64,000 nt of DNA from Dysidea avara (GCF_963678975.1 NC_089280.1:13343280-13407279); one strand, 5' to 3'. Counted from the first letter of the stretch, positions 22,536 to 34,849 are shown. The notes: a model not told the origin generated them from the sequence alone. A program made the numbers and translations.

Positions 22536-22936
22536 AAATAATCACTGAACAGGTAAATTTTTCTCCTTCCTGTAGCTAACATCAAAGACATGTCAATCAG
22601 TAAACAACCGAATGTGACCTTGTAACAACAACACATGCACAGCAAACACATAAACAACTTGCATCATCTAAATTTGCTGATACAATTAACCCAGCCTTGT
22701 GATGATAACTTGACCATAAATGGCATGCTTATAGGCTCTATATAGTTGACTTTAAAAAATCATGAAAGGTCTGCAACATACCGGCTATACACTCCCGTGA
22801 ACGTCACCTTTTACCATATGGTAACTACGACCTTTACATACATACATTTCAGATACATTGTATATACTGACTGGGCCGCGTCATATCGGTACTGAGCCCT
22901 GTATATTAGGGATCATGGAGATTTGGGTTGCTTCAT
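22536..22936. other. No recognised gene
   Basis: Nothing was recognised between the nested elements and the second segmental-duplication unit. A short imperfect palindrome (ccatatggtaac) occurs near 22813. Confidence 0.4.
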
Positions 22937-24225
22937 TTGAGCCATGCCCACTTATCACATTACAACATATGCTCAGCCATGCCCATTTATTAGTGAGTGC
23001 AGTCTGTAGCACAAAAAAATCCCATGTCCGTTGCTGTCTGCAAGCTTACGTGGAGCCACGCCCACTAATCAATTAGACCACTCCGAATAAATTCTGTTTC
23101 CTTTCCTGGACTCAAGCACATTTGCATGCAGGTGGGCAGGCAGTCCATTTTCATTATTTCATTATAGGATTAGCAGCTTTTCAAGCCGTTATTTGCCTGA
23201 CATAACCATAAAAAGCTGCATAAAAGCATGCTTAAGCTTGTTCCTTCCTTTTCAAGTTGCAAAAATAGCACAAATATGAAATTTTGCCGACGTGATAGCA
23301 CTGTTGAACCGTGAGCTGACATTGTTTCAAGATGGCTTTTACTGAGCCTGTCAATATACAAGAATAACCAGAGAATAATGGAATATTTAGAGCTGACAGT
23401 GACTAGATGTGGGCAGTGGACGGGAAACAGAGAATTTATTTGGAGTGGCCTTATTATACGAGTTGTGCATAGCACGGATAAGTACTTTTGTGAGCCACAC
23501 CCTCTTTTACTATATCGGGAAATTGTAATACTAGGTATGCACGAAGCCACACCCAATTACTGTCTGTAAACTCACAGTAGCTACGTGGAACCAAACCCAC
23601 TGACTGATTTTAAATTATAATCTTACCGGCTTAGTTATCACATAACTACTTGTTTATTCGACACAAATCGAACGTGCAAAACTTAGTCTCAAGCCCGAAA
23701 CATAGCTCTTATCGCACGCCTCATCTTTAATTAATCCAGGTCAAATCCTGGTCTGACCCGGATTGCTATCCAGGTCAGTGGGTCATCCAGGCCAGAAATA
23801 GTGACCTGGTTTCAGCACTGGTACCAGATGACTGTAGCCACACCCCCTTACACAGAATAGTCCACAAAAGGTTCATCTTCTGACCTATACCAACTGTTAT
23901 TAGTCATGTTAATCAACAGGAAAAAATTTTCAATTCAAACAATTTTTGTTGTGGTTGCAATTTTATATGTCACAAATTAGGAAGTATGACATCACACATA
24001 GGGTGGACATTAATTAGATGTTTATTAATATCCAATAATAGTATTGTCTTTACATCAACATTGTTATTAGCAGTTGGGGCTGAATTGCTACAGGTTGGTG
24101 AGTGTTCTTGTAATACTATCTTTTTTAACTCCATTGCCTCCCTGCCAGTGTCTCCCTACCAGATAGTATGTGAACAACTGAACAATTAAAACTACAAACC
24201 TTTAGTTTTCTCTTGGTTACTTAGG

Positions 24226-24485
24226 TTAAGAAAATGCTAAACTGCTGAGAATATCTTTCATAGTAGTAGGATGTAAAGTTAGATTATGACAGAAAGTCCC
24301 CATGTTCACAAATTTATCACAGCCATCCTCTTCATGTACAACTCTAATGCCTAAACATTCTGTCACAAGCCAATGATTGTTCCTACACTGGCTTGCTCTA
24401 GCTGTCTGAGGTTTTGTTAAGTGCTCTTGTAACAGTTCTTTATTCAGTTGACCTGTCAACCCTTGACTTCCTGATCTAGCATTTG
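24226..24485 (-). pseudogene. Repeated exon-like frame (ELLQEHLTKPQTA family), copy 3
   Basis: Segmental-duplication counterpart of 12801-13060 with only a few replacements, such as IRVVHEEDG for IRVEHEEDG. The frame and stop are intact. Confidence 0.45.
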
Positions 24486-24704
24486 GCTGCACATGAACTA
24501 CTAAAAAATTTAAGTGCAATCAAAAGCTTTAATATTAATTGCTGCCTGGAGTGCTTCATTTGTCTTTTAAAAATAGTAATTACATCCTATTATGTTAGCA
24601 AAATAATAAGTTATGATTATTTAATAACAATAGCATGAACTAGTTTGGTGACTCATATAAAACACATGAATACTGTACTATAGACATAATTGGTTTATAC
24701 TCAT

Positions 24705-24838
24705 CTGATTTACAAATTGTTTTCCTTGGTCTGTGATTGTATGGACTGGTGCTCCTTGTGGACAGTAAACTTTTGTATATGGCTGAGGCAACTGAAATGG
24801 CTGATTTATCAAGTATGGAAACAGCTTCAACATATTTG
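24705..24838 (-). pseudogene. Integrase-core-like exon, copy 2, frameshifted and with a lost donor
   Basis: This is the counterpart of 13268-13401, with the same 134-bp length and the same internal one-base shift. Here the donor reads CAG|ATGAGT instead of CAG|GTGAGT, so it can no longer splice normally. The shared frameshift plus the private splice mutation show decay both before and after the duplication. Confidence 0.6.
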
Positions 24839-25657
24839 CTAGAATACAGTTAGTTATTGTTGTCGTTTATTGTACAATATTAATCTCCTCTTAATAACTT
24901 ACTTGGAAGAAAAAAGGGTTGTAGCCACACTACATTTTAATTATCATTTGTTTGTTCGACAATAAATTTATTGCCAACCTATTTACTCCCTTGCATGGTG
25001 TACATTTATCTTCATGTAATATCTGAATTTGATCTGTGTTTGTCCTTAAGCTACAGGTACGTATCTTGCTTGCAAAATCAACATCCAATTAACTTCAAGT
25101 GAACAAGCTTAATGCACAGTATTCCTTTCATATAGCAGTTAAACAGTTTTATTTGTGGAGCCTTCTGTAAAGTACCGTGATGTTGAGATGTATAATAGTG
25201 ACAATCAATACTGATTCTACTCAGTGAAGTGGGATTTTAGTGATTGTCTATAATAATTATACTCTTCTAGGTAAAGTGTGACTTCTGTCATGATAGTCAT
25301 AGCCATGTAAGAAGGTGTAGCATGTCAAATTATTTCTCTCCTGTAACTTCAATTTTCTTTTCCTCTGGCCATAAGGTAAACACTTTCCTTGTTGTGGCAT
25401 CAACTGATGACAAGTACTCAGTGTGCATCCTGTGGTTGAGCTTTTTCTGCATTTCATGATAACAGTTCAAACTGTGAAATAGTAACTGTGTTCTTTATTT
25501 GACTACCTGCATACATACAAATCTGATGTAGTATTAGATAATGTAGCACAGGACCCTTCAGCTTCGAGTAAATCTTGCACTGTGGTCGGTCATTTGGCCT
25601 GTTGAATATGGCTTTGGTCACTTCACAGAAAGGTCATAATCACCAATACTGCTTTGT

Positions 25658-25900
25658 TCAATTGTGAAATAAAATTATAGGAAATCCCTGAACAACTAAG
25701 TTCTGATAGAATTTGGTGATGTTCCTACTTTGTTTCACTCTCTTGTGCAATCCAGATGTTTGAAGTATAGTCAACTCTACAAGATCCACTACATTATATC
25801 CTTCACTATTGAATGGCAATGTTGGGAAACATGTTTAGATGTAAGTGTAATGTCTGCTCAAGTTCTACAAGTGGTTGGACGATATTCAACTTGTTATTCC
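25658..25900 (-). pseudogene. Exon-like frame, copy 2, frameshifted
   Basis: The counterpart of 14212-14453 has one extra base in the middle (near 25808, cactattgaatgg against cacaatgaatgg), which breaks the 79-codon frame. The rest is nearly identical. Confidence 0.45.
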
Positions 25901-27779
25901 CTACCTATAAACTTTAGAGAATTTTTTTATAGTAGCATCTGTCACAAGTACTGCTTAACTACTTCTATAGCATCATAAAAATTATTTAAAATAACAATCT
26001 TAGTGCCTGGATTGTTTATCCAGCCAGGCCTTAAGCATCTTCTCATACGTTGCTTTATTAGGGTCAGAAAAGTTTCATAATTATTGAGATCATGTCATTC
26101 AGTGGCTATCTTTTTGGAAAATGTTTTCAGCAGATAATCAATTACATCTGACGTTGGCATTGCTAAGGAACAAAATGGAGGGAGACAAACGTAACTTTCT
26201 GGTAAATTTCAACATCTGTAGTCAGTCTTTTTTGCATTTGCATTTTCCCTTGCTTCCTCCAATCCTTCATCATTCCTTTACCATTGGCTTATTCTTGTAA
26301 CTTTTCTCAATTTCCTCCAGTGAGTTTTAATTCAATTCCCAAACTTTCCATTCAGCTATTACATCATATGATATCATTTCTTTTTACAAAATTGCAGTAA
26401 GAATGAACATGGGATATACCAACTGTCCCTACATAACAGCTAACTTTCTGATGTCATGTGCATTTGTAGCACTGTACAACTTCATGTGTTATCAGTATTT
26501 ATATGTGGTCCCACTGTTTCAACCCTCAAGGTTACATAGAGTAATCTTGAGTGTTGACATGTGGCCCGCCACACTCACTACAAATATTGGATATATTGTA
26601 CTGGCTAGCATAGTCCCATGAGTCAACTCTTGTAATGATTATAAATTGTAGTGATCATGAGAGTTGACTATGGCTAGCTGTGCTATAAATTATTATACAA
26701 AGTGTGTGTTATTTTGTTTGCTATTTATGATTACTTGACCTTGTGGGCACAAAATTTGTTTTAGTTAGTAGCAAAGTGACAGATAGTACTTCTTGCCATT
26801 AACACTGTCTGAGCTGCCTGTCAGCTGGGACTGAATAGTAATCAACTGTTTGAGCTGAATGGACAAATGAAGGTAATTACTCTCTGTTACTTTCATGTAG
26901 TCACTTTAGTTTCAAACTATTATTAGAGGGTAAACCTTCAGATTGTCAAATTCCTCAATATCAATCAGTGTCATGTTGGAAGAATAACACTTTGCAAAGT
27001 TCGAGTTTGTGACAGATGCACATACCTTAACTTGTTGGTCATTGCCAATAGCTGGTAACAGTCATACTTCTGCTGGGATCATGTGAGCAGTAGTAAGTGA
27101 TTATGTAATCATACTGGCTTCTTTGAGTACCGATCACCAATTGACTGTCTTATCTTTTGCAAGGACTGTGTAGAATGAGGTCTGCTGTCTATAGCCTTGT
27201 GGCCAAGTATATAAGGTAGGTGCACATAAGAAAACAATATAGACAAAGATAATCAATTGGATAATCTAGACTATTATCTCTGTGCCTCTGCTATAGCTCA
27301 CAACAGAACAATACATTACTTGCAAATCTACATCTAATTATAAATTAAATTCAAGTGAACGAACCTAACGCAAAGTGTTACTTGTTTCAAAGTTAAAAAG
27401 TGTTGTTTTTTGCATATCACAACATGCAAGTTCTCTCTTGATCATTTCTCCGTCATTCTGTAGACTTCTATTAGTAATGGACCATAATGTTGAGCTGTCT
27501 CTGGTTTGGGCAAGTGCTCTTCTAGTTGTTCCTTACTTGGTTGATCCTTGACTACCAGCTAGTCTGATCCAGCATTAGATATGTAGCAAATGAATTAGTG
27601 AAATATTAAAATTACAAGTCTCCATATTGTCAAGCTCCTCTTTGTAATAGATGTCAATTTCAGTTCTATTGAAGAATAATAGTGTACAGAGTTTAACTGG
27701 TTGTGTTAATAAGGGCATAACTTCTGATCAATTTTATCACTGATGTGAAGTGTATAGTAACCTATAAATCTTACTCAAA

Positions 27780-28020
27780 ATGCAGAACTGCTGAGAATAT
27801 CTTTCATATTGGTAAGATGTAAAGTTGGCAAAAAGTCTCTAAGTTCACAATTGTCACAGCCATCCTCTTTGTGTACAACTCTAATGGCTAAACGTTCTGT
27901 TACAAGCCAATGATTGTTCCTCCACTGGCTTACTCTACCTGTCTGAGGTTTTGTTAAGTGCTCTTGTAACAGTTCTTTATTAGAGCTCTATTCTGTATTC
28001 AGTTGACCTGTCAACCCTTG
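27780..28020 (-). pseudogene. Repeated exon-like frame (ELLQEHLTKPQTA family), copy 4
   Basis: Segmental-duplication counterpart of 16314-16560, encoding the same KELLQEHLTKPQTGRVSQ stretch, with an extra change that breaks the upstream continuation (gagctctattctg against gagctcaattctg, which introduces a stop). Confidence 0.4.
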
Positions 28021-28403
28021 ACTTCCTGCTCAACTGTTGTGCTCACATACTTTTGGGTATTGTGATGAATATTGGTTACCGTATTAACTTGTATTAGATC
28101 TAATTACTTGCAAAGAATTGTGGCGATTGCTTTACAAATGCGTGAGTTATAAATCATTAAAATTTTGGACATTTATGGATGCACGCACCATAGCATTTGG
28201 TTGCACTTACATTCATTGTAGTGCACCACTGATGACTGCAGCCATTACCTCTTGCACAGAATAACACTCAAACAGTTCATTACTGGGCAATAGTGTGATG
28301 AGTGACCATCCATCAACAATAAAAAACTACAGGCAGGTAGTAGAGAATGTGATTTTTAAACCAAAGTTTGAAAAGGCATTGGTTAGTCCACCCCTGTATA
28401 GAA

Positions 28404-28660
28404 CCAATGGCGGATCCAGGATGGGGCATTTGGGGCAAATGCCCCCCCCCCCCCACCCCCTTCAAGAAATTGCATACAAGATTAAGATACTCTAATAGAG
28501 CAGTCAGTTACTCTAATAAAGCAGTCACAATGTTCATGAGGCAGTGTAGCTTACCTATGAAGCTATAAATAGGATTTTATTTTACATAACAGACGTGATA
28601 CATTTGGTAAAGGATCACTAGCTATTATTGTATCATCGTTAATTGTAAAATATTAATCTC
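28404..28660. repeat. Repeat beginning aatggcggatccagg with a C-run, plus a motif doublet
   Basis: The 5' part (ggcggatccaggatggggca, then a run of C interrupted once at 28442-28460) resembles the ggcggatacaggag sequence at 45954. At 28486-28529 two copies of the TACTCTAATAGARCAGTCA-type motif occur in tandem. It separates segmental-duplication copy 2 from a more diverged repeat copy. Confidence 0.55.
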
Positions 28661-29300
28661 ACTTGGAAGTGTATGAAAGGGTTGTAGCCACACTACATTT
28701 TATATTTATTTTTTTGATAATAAATTTATTTGCCAACCTATTTCTTCTCTTGCAAAGTGTACATTTGGCCAGAATGTGTTTAATCAACTTTATATAATGA
28801 GTTTTATCTGTGATTGTCCTTAAGCTACAGGTACGTATCTTGCTTGCAAAGTCTACGTACAATTAACTTCAGCTTATTGCACAATATTTCTTTCACATAG
28901 CAGTTAAACAGTTCTTTCACAGAGCCTTCTGTAAAGTACCGTGATGTTGAGTTGAGATGTATAATAGTGACAATGAATACTATTTCTACTCAGTGGAGTG
29001 GAATTTTAGTGATTGTCTATACTCTTCTAGTAGGTAAAGGCTTCTGTCATGATAGTCTTGAAGCCATTTAAGGATGCATAGCCTTTTCTCCTGTAACTGA
29101 ATTTTTCCCCTTGCCATAAGGTAAACACTTTCCTTGTTGTAACACAGCTGATGACAAGTACTCAGTGTGCATCTATCTTTTTCTGCATTTTATGATAGCA
29201 GTTCAAACCTCTTCTATAGCATCATAAAAATAACAATATTTTTGTACCTGGTTTGTTGGTCTTAAGCATCTCCTCGTACATTGCTTGGTCAGAAAAGTTT
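28660..29300. repeat. Diverged third copy of the 13490-14040 region
   Basis: The sequence parallels 13450-14040 and 24900-25470 (gggttgtagccacactacat, then the gtaaagtaccgtgatgttga stretch), but with many substitutions and deletions. On the minus strand CTLCKRRNRLAN is readable near 28740-28770, matching CTLCKRVNRL in the other copies; this may be a zinc-binding remnant associated with the integrase-like gene. Confidence 0.6.
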
Positions 29301-29790
29301 CATACTTATTGAGATCATATCATTCAGTGGCCATCTTTTTGGAAAATGTTTTCAGCAGATTTTTAATTACATCTGATGTTGGCATTGCTAAGAAACAAAA
29401 TGAAAGGGGAATTCACGTGCCTGGATACAATGCGCCTTAAAACGAAGTAACGCGTTACATTCATTACGATTCCCAGATGTAATATCCATTACATATCACT
29501 CACTACTTTGTCATGTAACGCGTTATATTACTCGTTATTGTAAAAGTAATATTATTACATAATGCATTACATTTGTAACGCGTTACCCCCAACTCTGTTA
29601 CCCACCTACCTACCCTGAGAACACCCATGGTTGTAAGCTACAGTAGTGAATTAAAAATAGTAATACCAGTTTGCATCTGAAATGAATCAGAGTGCCAGTT
29701 CTTAAAGTCAGTAACTAGGTATGTAAAGACATATTGGGCAAGAAACAGAAAGCCAGGGCCCCCTGTACAAGTGAGTGTACAATGATAGTT
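29300..29790. repeat. Block with taacgcgttac-type repeat, copy 2
   Basis: Matches 19130-19505, then skips to 19789-19880 (agtgccagttcttaaagtca), so about 280 bp present in the first copy are missing here. Confidence 0.8.
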
Positions 29791-30009
29791 CCCAATAACT
29801 AAAGAGTGGCAGCAGCTGAGGACTGTGTGCAGGATGAAATCATTGCTTTTCACCAACAAACGTTGAGTATGGATCATCAAGCGCAAACTTGTTCAAGACA
29901 TCAGTAAAAAAATGTCTTTTGACTCCACCTGTATCAACTGCAGGCTGATGTAGAAAAGATACTCACAATGGCCTGGTTGGATCAAATTTGGCCTTAAATG
30001 GGAGGGCCA

Positions 30010-30180
30010 TCAATTCTGGTTGTTCATTAGGTAAAGGATCTTAGCTGGAGTGGTATCTAGCGACGTGTTTACAGTCTGTTCGATATTCTTTGATGTTAAA
30101 TTATGCATGACATCAATTGACTTCCTTGAATAGTCTGGAAATATTTCATAGATTTTCATCAGAGATCGGAGAACTGAGAT
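30010..30180 (-). pseudogene. Terminal-exon-like frame, unrecognised
   Basis: After a tttattccag acceptor the minus-strand frame reads ISVLRSLMKIYEIFPDYSRK and onward for about 56 codons to TGA at 30010. A short tandem repeat (tcatttgatctgcttctaaaactg and related, 30206-30305) lies just upstream. No family is recognised. Confidence 0.3.
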
Positions 30181-30396
30181 CTGGAATAAACAAATTACTA
30201 CTGGGATCATCATTTGATCTGCTTCTAAAACTGCTACTAGTGCCATCATTTGATCTGTTTCCTAAACCGTTACTAGACTGAGTGGTATCATCTGATCTGC
30301 TGCTACTAGTGATCTGCTTCAAAAAATGCTCTCAAATACCTCTTCTTCATTACTTTGCATCAAATTGCAGCATCCCATTTAACGGAATGTGTTTAA

Positions 30397-30603
30397 CTAG
30401 GCGAGAAAATTCAGTTGTGCCCATGTACTTAAAACTACCAAATTTTTGCAGATGTTTTGACGCCGCTTAGCAGTACTTGCAGTAAAAGAAAGTGTTGTTA
30501 CTTTGCGCGTACTGCCTCGAGCAGACTTGATAGCAGGGATACTGTCTAATTCAAATTTGGGTTTATAACTCTTCACCTGCCGGGCTTCTTGGATGGCTGA
30601 CAT
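30397..30603 (-). pseudogene. Exon-like Lys/Arg/Ser-rich frame, unrecognised
   Basis: The minus-strand frame of 68 codons contains AIQEARQVKSYKPKFELDSI and a basic TAKRRQN stretch. It lies upstream, in transcription order, of the frame at 30010-30180. No domain or certain splice edges were identified. Confidence 0.25.
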
Positions 30604-30635
30604 CTGTCTGGTGGATTGGATGTATCAAGCTTTAC

Positions 30636-31005
30636 TAGAGCTAGATGGATTACAGATATGTACAGTACAGTGTATATTACATGTATATGGTTAGGTACAA
30701 CAAATATATTACAATACTCAACACTTACATGAAGGGCAGGCGTACCAATCACTCATTTCAACCTGCACGAAGGACAGGTACTGCTGCTAGTTTATATGTG
30801 TGAAATGGAACAAGTCATGAATTTATTCTAGTGAGATTCTGGAAAGGTTGCTTTGAAGTTTGCCCTTTGCCAAAAGCAAAAAGTAGGGGTTTATTGTGGT
30901 TTGTTTGCTATTGCATTTACTACAGCCATAGCATTTAAGAAACAGCCCACAGCAGGCAAACTAAAAAATTTTCAAGAAAGTATTTAGTTATGTGAAGCAA
31001 CGTTG
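30636..31005. repeat. Empty-site paralogue of the large hAT locus
   Basis: Matches 1920-2168 joined directly to 7931-8045, with a single gtttattg near 30890. It lacks the 5.76-kb hAT element and so gives independent proof of its insertion. Confidence 0.88.
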
Positions 31006-31148
31006 AAACCGGGTCACTACTGCTGACCCGGATGACCCACTGACCCGGATTGACCCGGATTAATTAAAGCTGAGGCGTGCGATAAGAGCTATGTTTTGGC
31101 TAGTCTCGAGCGAGCAAGACTACCTTTTTGAGCGTTCGATTCGTGTTG
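31006..31148. mobile_element. Solo end of the gaaaccgggtc hAT-like family
   Basis: Matches the reverse complement of about 12250-12420 (the right end of the element at 11351-12420): gttgaaaccgggtcact, then ggcgtgcgataagagctatg and the cgttcgattcgtgt stretch. The rest of the element is absent. Confidence 0.75.
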
Positions 31149-31155
31149 AGTAAAC

Positions 31156-31950
31156 AGTGCAGCTGCTCATATGCCAGTCTCATATCACTGGGTTGATGTT
31201 AACATCAAATATCCACTATGCATGCTGGTTGTTGCACTCAAGTTTAAGCACTTCTTTGTTAGCCATTCTTATTGCTGACAATAGAATTCTCTTGCTCAAA
31301 GTCCAATCAGGATCTGGTAAACTCTTGAGAGCATCATATAAGGACTTTGATGTCACTTTACCCAGGCTTGGTTTAAAGTGGTTACGAATAGACAGTAACC
31401 TGGTTCTGCACTTAACAAGACTGTAGCTAATTGGTGAATTAAACTTCAGCTAATTTAGAGCAATTCGCCAAATTCCATATACTTTCTCCCTCACAGAAGT
31501 TTCCCTCTGTATGGTACATAAAGACCTGGTTAATGTACACAGGTTTCTCTTATAAAGGTGACTTGCCATGTTAACAAGTACCCAATAATCACCATAAAGC
31601 CAAAGTGGAATGAAGTAAGCCCAGTCAACACCTACAGCCCAATCATTATTCATCCACAATAGACACTTGATAACAAACAACACAGTCCAACCAAGGACTG
31701 CAAGGAGTTACTTGAATTTGAAATTAACTGTAAATTTAGAGGCTCTATCAAAGCTCTCGAGGCATATTGGGAAGGTCTGGGCATAATTATCTTTTCTGTG
31801 TATGTCTGCTCAAATGTTTTTTCAACAGCCTGTACACTGCTTGCTTCTTCTGTTTAATAAAGTTGATGTCAATTCTTCAAGTTTTTCTGTGTATGTCTTA
31901 AATCAACTCTTGTACATGTCTCCATCATACAAGTCACTACTCAATTCACA
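31156..31950. repeat. Paralogue of 9933-10760
   Basis: Collinear with 9933-10760 with substitutions and small indels. The minus-strand frame at 31216-31366 (KVTSKSLYDALKSLPDPDWT) keeps the coding frame seen at 9993-10141. Confidence 0.8.
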
Positions 31951-31964
31951 GGAGTGTTCTTTGT

Positions 31965-32712
31965 TTCACTCTCTTGTGTAATCCAGATGTTTGATGGACA
32001 GTCAACTCTACAAGATCCACTACATTACATCTTCGGCAATGTTGGGAAACATGTTTAGATATAAGTGTAATGTCTGCTCAAGTTCTACAAGTGGTTGGAC
32101 GATATTCAACTTGTTATTCCCTACCTATAAACTTTAGAGAATTTTTTATAGTAGCATCTGTCACAAGTACTGCTTAAATACTTCTATAGCATCATAAAAA
32201 TTATTTAAAATAACAATCTTTGTACCTGGATTGTTTATCCAACCAGGTCTTAAGCATCTTCTCATACGTTGCTTTATTAGGGTCAGAAAAGTTTCATACT
32301 TATTGAGATGATGTCATTCAGTTATCTTTTTGGAAAATGTTTTCAGCAGATAATCAATTACATCTGACATTTGCATTGCTAAGGAACAAAATGGAGGGAG
32401 ACAAACGTAACTTTCTGGTAAATTTCAACATCTGTAGTCAGTCTTTTTTGCATTTTCCCTTGCTTCCTCCAATCCTTCATCATTCCTTTACCATTGGCTT
32501 GTTCATGTAACTTTTCTCAAATTCCTCGAGTGAGTTTTAATTCAATTCCCAAATATTCCACTCAGCTATTACATCATATGATCATGGGATATACAACTGT
32601 CCCTACATAACAGCTAACTTTCCTGATGTTATGTGCATTTATAACACTGTACAACTTGATGTGTTATCAGTATATGTGGTCCCACTGTTTCAACCCTCAA
32701 GGTTACATAAGA
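31965..32712. repeat. Partial copy of 14283-15090
   Basis: Contains the counterpart of the exon-like frame at 14212-14453 (with a gap near 32030), the tcttttcagcaga region and the ggtcccactgtttcaaccct block, with several deletions relative to the segmental-duplication copies. Confidence 0.7.
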
Positions 32713-33240
32713 GTCAGCGTTGGAAGTGGGTCACACCTGTTGACCCACTTGACCCACTTGACCCACAAACCAATGTGGATGTGACCACTTCTGACCCACA
32801 TGATAGTTTTTATATTTTTAATTGTATTGTAAAATGAGAGATATAAATTAAGATACAATTGAAAATCTGTAATTTGCTAATTGATTATACAAAAATCATT
32901 AAAATTGATAAGGTCTTGTCCATGTACAATTAGATCATCCCTTTTCTAACAGCTTCATAAAAGACAACAGTGGATTCCACAGCATCATCCTTTAGGCGGT
33001 TCCTATCTTTCCTGCTGTCCCCCGATCAAATACCGACCTCACAGCATCAGGCTGCTGTAAATCTACAACAGTTATAAAGTTGTAATGTCGAAACTCTGCA
33101 TCAACATCTGCTTCAAAATCTGATACATGGCCACTACTTTTAGAGGTACCGGAAGCCACATTTCTAAATTCAGCAAATGGGTCATATTTTGCCTTCTTGG
33201 TAGATGTTTCATTATCAGGGCATTCTGCTGAGGCCGTCAT
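32713..33240 (-). pseudogene. Possible decayed hAT-like transposase fragment with a terminus
   Basis: At 32713 the sequence cagcgttggaagtgggtcac, followed by tandem tgacccact repeats, resembles a hAT terminus. From an ATG at 33238-33240 a minus-strand frame (MTASAECPDNETSTKKAKYD and onward, 82 codons) stops at 32992. A shifted frame continues toward 32935 with KDDAVESTVVFYEAVRKGMI. The acidic VDAEFRHYNF segment is reminiscent of the linker in some hAT proteins, but no catalytic motif is visible and the opposite terminus was not found. Confidence 0.35.
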
Positions 33241-33493
33241 GTCTTCAAGGTCAATGAGTACAATTCAGTGCTCTCCCCACAAGACCTTTCCCATCCTGTA
33301 TTGATAAAGGTGGACAAACGGTGGCATGCACAATTAATGTGACACTTGGAGTTTGTTGCAGCTACCATGAGCTACCATGTTTGCACCTTTATCCATTTCA
33401 TATGTAGCCTGGCTAGCTGGGCTCTTCTTCGTTCATATGGCTGATGATGAAAACCTGTTGATGTTTACAAATTGGTAATTCAGTATTGTAAAT

Positions 33494-33710
33494 ACATGTA
33501 CTTACAATCCACTGGCCAATAAGGGTGATTGTAGTATGGCGGAGAACCTAGAGGCGGTCTCAATGATGGTCCACCAGTAAAAGGTGCCACAACTGTAGAG
33601 GGTCCACTAGTAAAGGGTGGCACAACTGTAGAGGGTCCACTAGTAGAGGTTGGCACAACCGTAGAGGATCCACTAGTAGAGGTTGGCACAACTGTAGAGG
33701 ATCATGAAAA
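33494..33710 (-). pseudogene. Exon-like frame with an 11-residue Ser/Thr/Pro repeat
   Basis: The minus-strand frame contains about four copies of an 11-residue unit of the STVVPTSTSGP type (33-bp coding repeat, about 33566-33710), then PPLGSPPYYNHPYWPVD. A good donor follows (GATT|GTAAGT at about 33505). It looks like one exon of a gene for a low-complexity, perhaps secreted or surface, protein. Neighbouring exons could not be assigned. Confidence 0.4.
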
Positions 33711-34029
33711 CCTGCTATAACTCACATAGTTTAATGGACATCCTAGCTGCAGTGAGAATTCTTTGTCCAGTTGAGCACTTCTATGGCACAGTGTATCCTT
33801 AACCCTCAAAAAGGAATTTTATCTTTAGCTGTATAGAGTTACTTGAATTTGAAGTTAATTGTAAACCTAGAGGCTCCATCAAGGCTCCTAGTTTTATTGA
33901 GAAGGTCTGGGCATATCGTTTCTGCATTTTTCTTTCTGCTCACTGTTTTCAGCAGCCTGTACATTTATGATTCTTGCATTTTCCTCCAACTCTGAGTTTT
34001 TCTGTTTAATACAGCTTATGTCAATTCTT

Positions 34030-34265
34030 CAAGTTATTCTCTACATGTCTCAATCAACCCTTACTAGTGTCACCATCATAAAAGTTACTACTCATTGTAG
34101 CACGAAGGAGTTCTCGTTTTCTGCATTTCATGATAGTAGTACAAACCTGTGAACTATATCCAGTACATAGTCTGAAAATTCTTGGACAGTGATGGTTAAT
34201 TTGATTAATAATTCCATTTGCAATAAGATCATAAAGCCAATCCTTGCATTTAATCATGTTTAAAT
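34030..34265. repeat. Partial paralogue of 10720-10900
   Basis: Shares ttctcgttttctgcatttca and the attccatttgca region with 10790-10860, diverged. Confidence 0.6.
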
Positions 34266-34366
34266 TATATTGGTACCCGTACAGCCAAGGTGTGTAACTT
34301 CCGATCAATTTCATTGTTATTACAGTCAGCAATACTATACTTCATTAGATGTTCTGTACTGTATTA

Positions 34367-34562
34367 ATTAGACATTGATTATAATAGCCAGTAGGGTATT
34401 GTGTTTCATCAACATTGTTATTAATAGTTGGGTGAACTAAACAATTACAACTATACACCTTCAGATTGTAATTAGACATTGATTATAATAGCCAGTAGGG
34501 TATCAACATTGTTATTAATAGTTGGGTGAACTAAACAATTAGAACTATACACCTTCAGATTG
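34367..34562. repeat. Tandem duplication of ~100 bp
   Basis: The unit beginning attagacattgattataata and ending accttcagattg occurs twice, at about 34367-34470 and 34471-34562. The second copy lacks about 10 bp in the middle (gtgtttcatc). Confidence 0.85.
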
Positions 34563-34586
34563 GAAGTGAATATCGATTGATGTTGC

Positions 34587-34800
34587 TCAAGTTAACAAAA
34601 TGCAGAACTGCTGAGAATATCTTCCACAGCAACAGGATATAAAGTTAGATAATAGCAAAAGTCCTCTTTTGTGTGCCTTTCTAATGCCTAAACATTGTGT
34701 TGTAAGACAATGATTGTTCCTCCACTGACTTGCTCTAGCTGTGTGAGGTTTTGTTAAGTGCTCTTGTAACAGTTCTGTATTCAGTTGACCCATCAACCCT
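34587..34800 (-). pseudogene. Repeated exon-like frame (ELLQEHLTKPQTA family), copy 5
   Basis: The minus-strand frame encodes GQLNTELLQEHLTKPHTARA and onward. The second half is frameshifted relative to the other copies. It lies in the same strand orientation as the others. Confidence 0.4.
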
Positions 34801-34849
34801 TGACTTCCTGCCCATCTGATCTAGCATTCGGCTGCACAGGAAGTTCTAA

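Larger units (their letters stand above)
22937..28403. repeat. Segmental duplication, copy 2
   Basis: Collinear with 11518-17443. It begins inside the hAT-like element (retaining only its right part up to 23820, followed by gtaccaga) and ends just before a G+C-rich repeat at 28404. Copy-specific changes include about 25 extra bases near 24013 and loss of the 501-bp segment. One donor site in the integrase-like exon is also lost. Confidence 0.9.
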
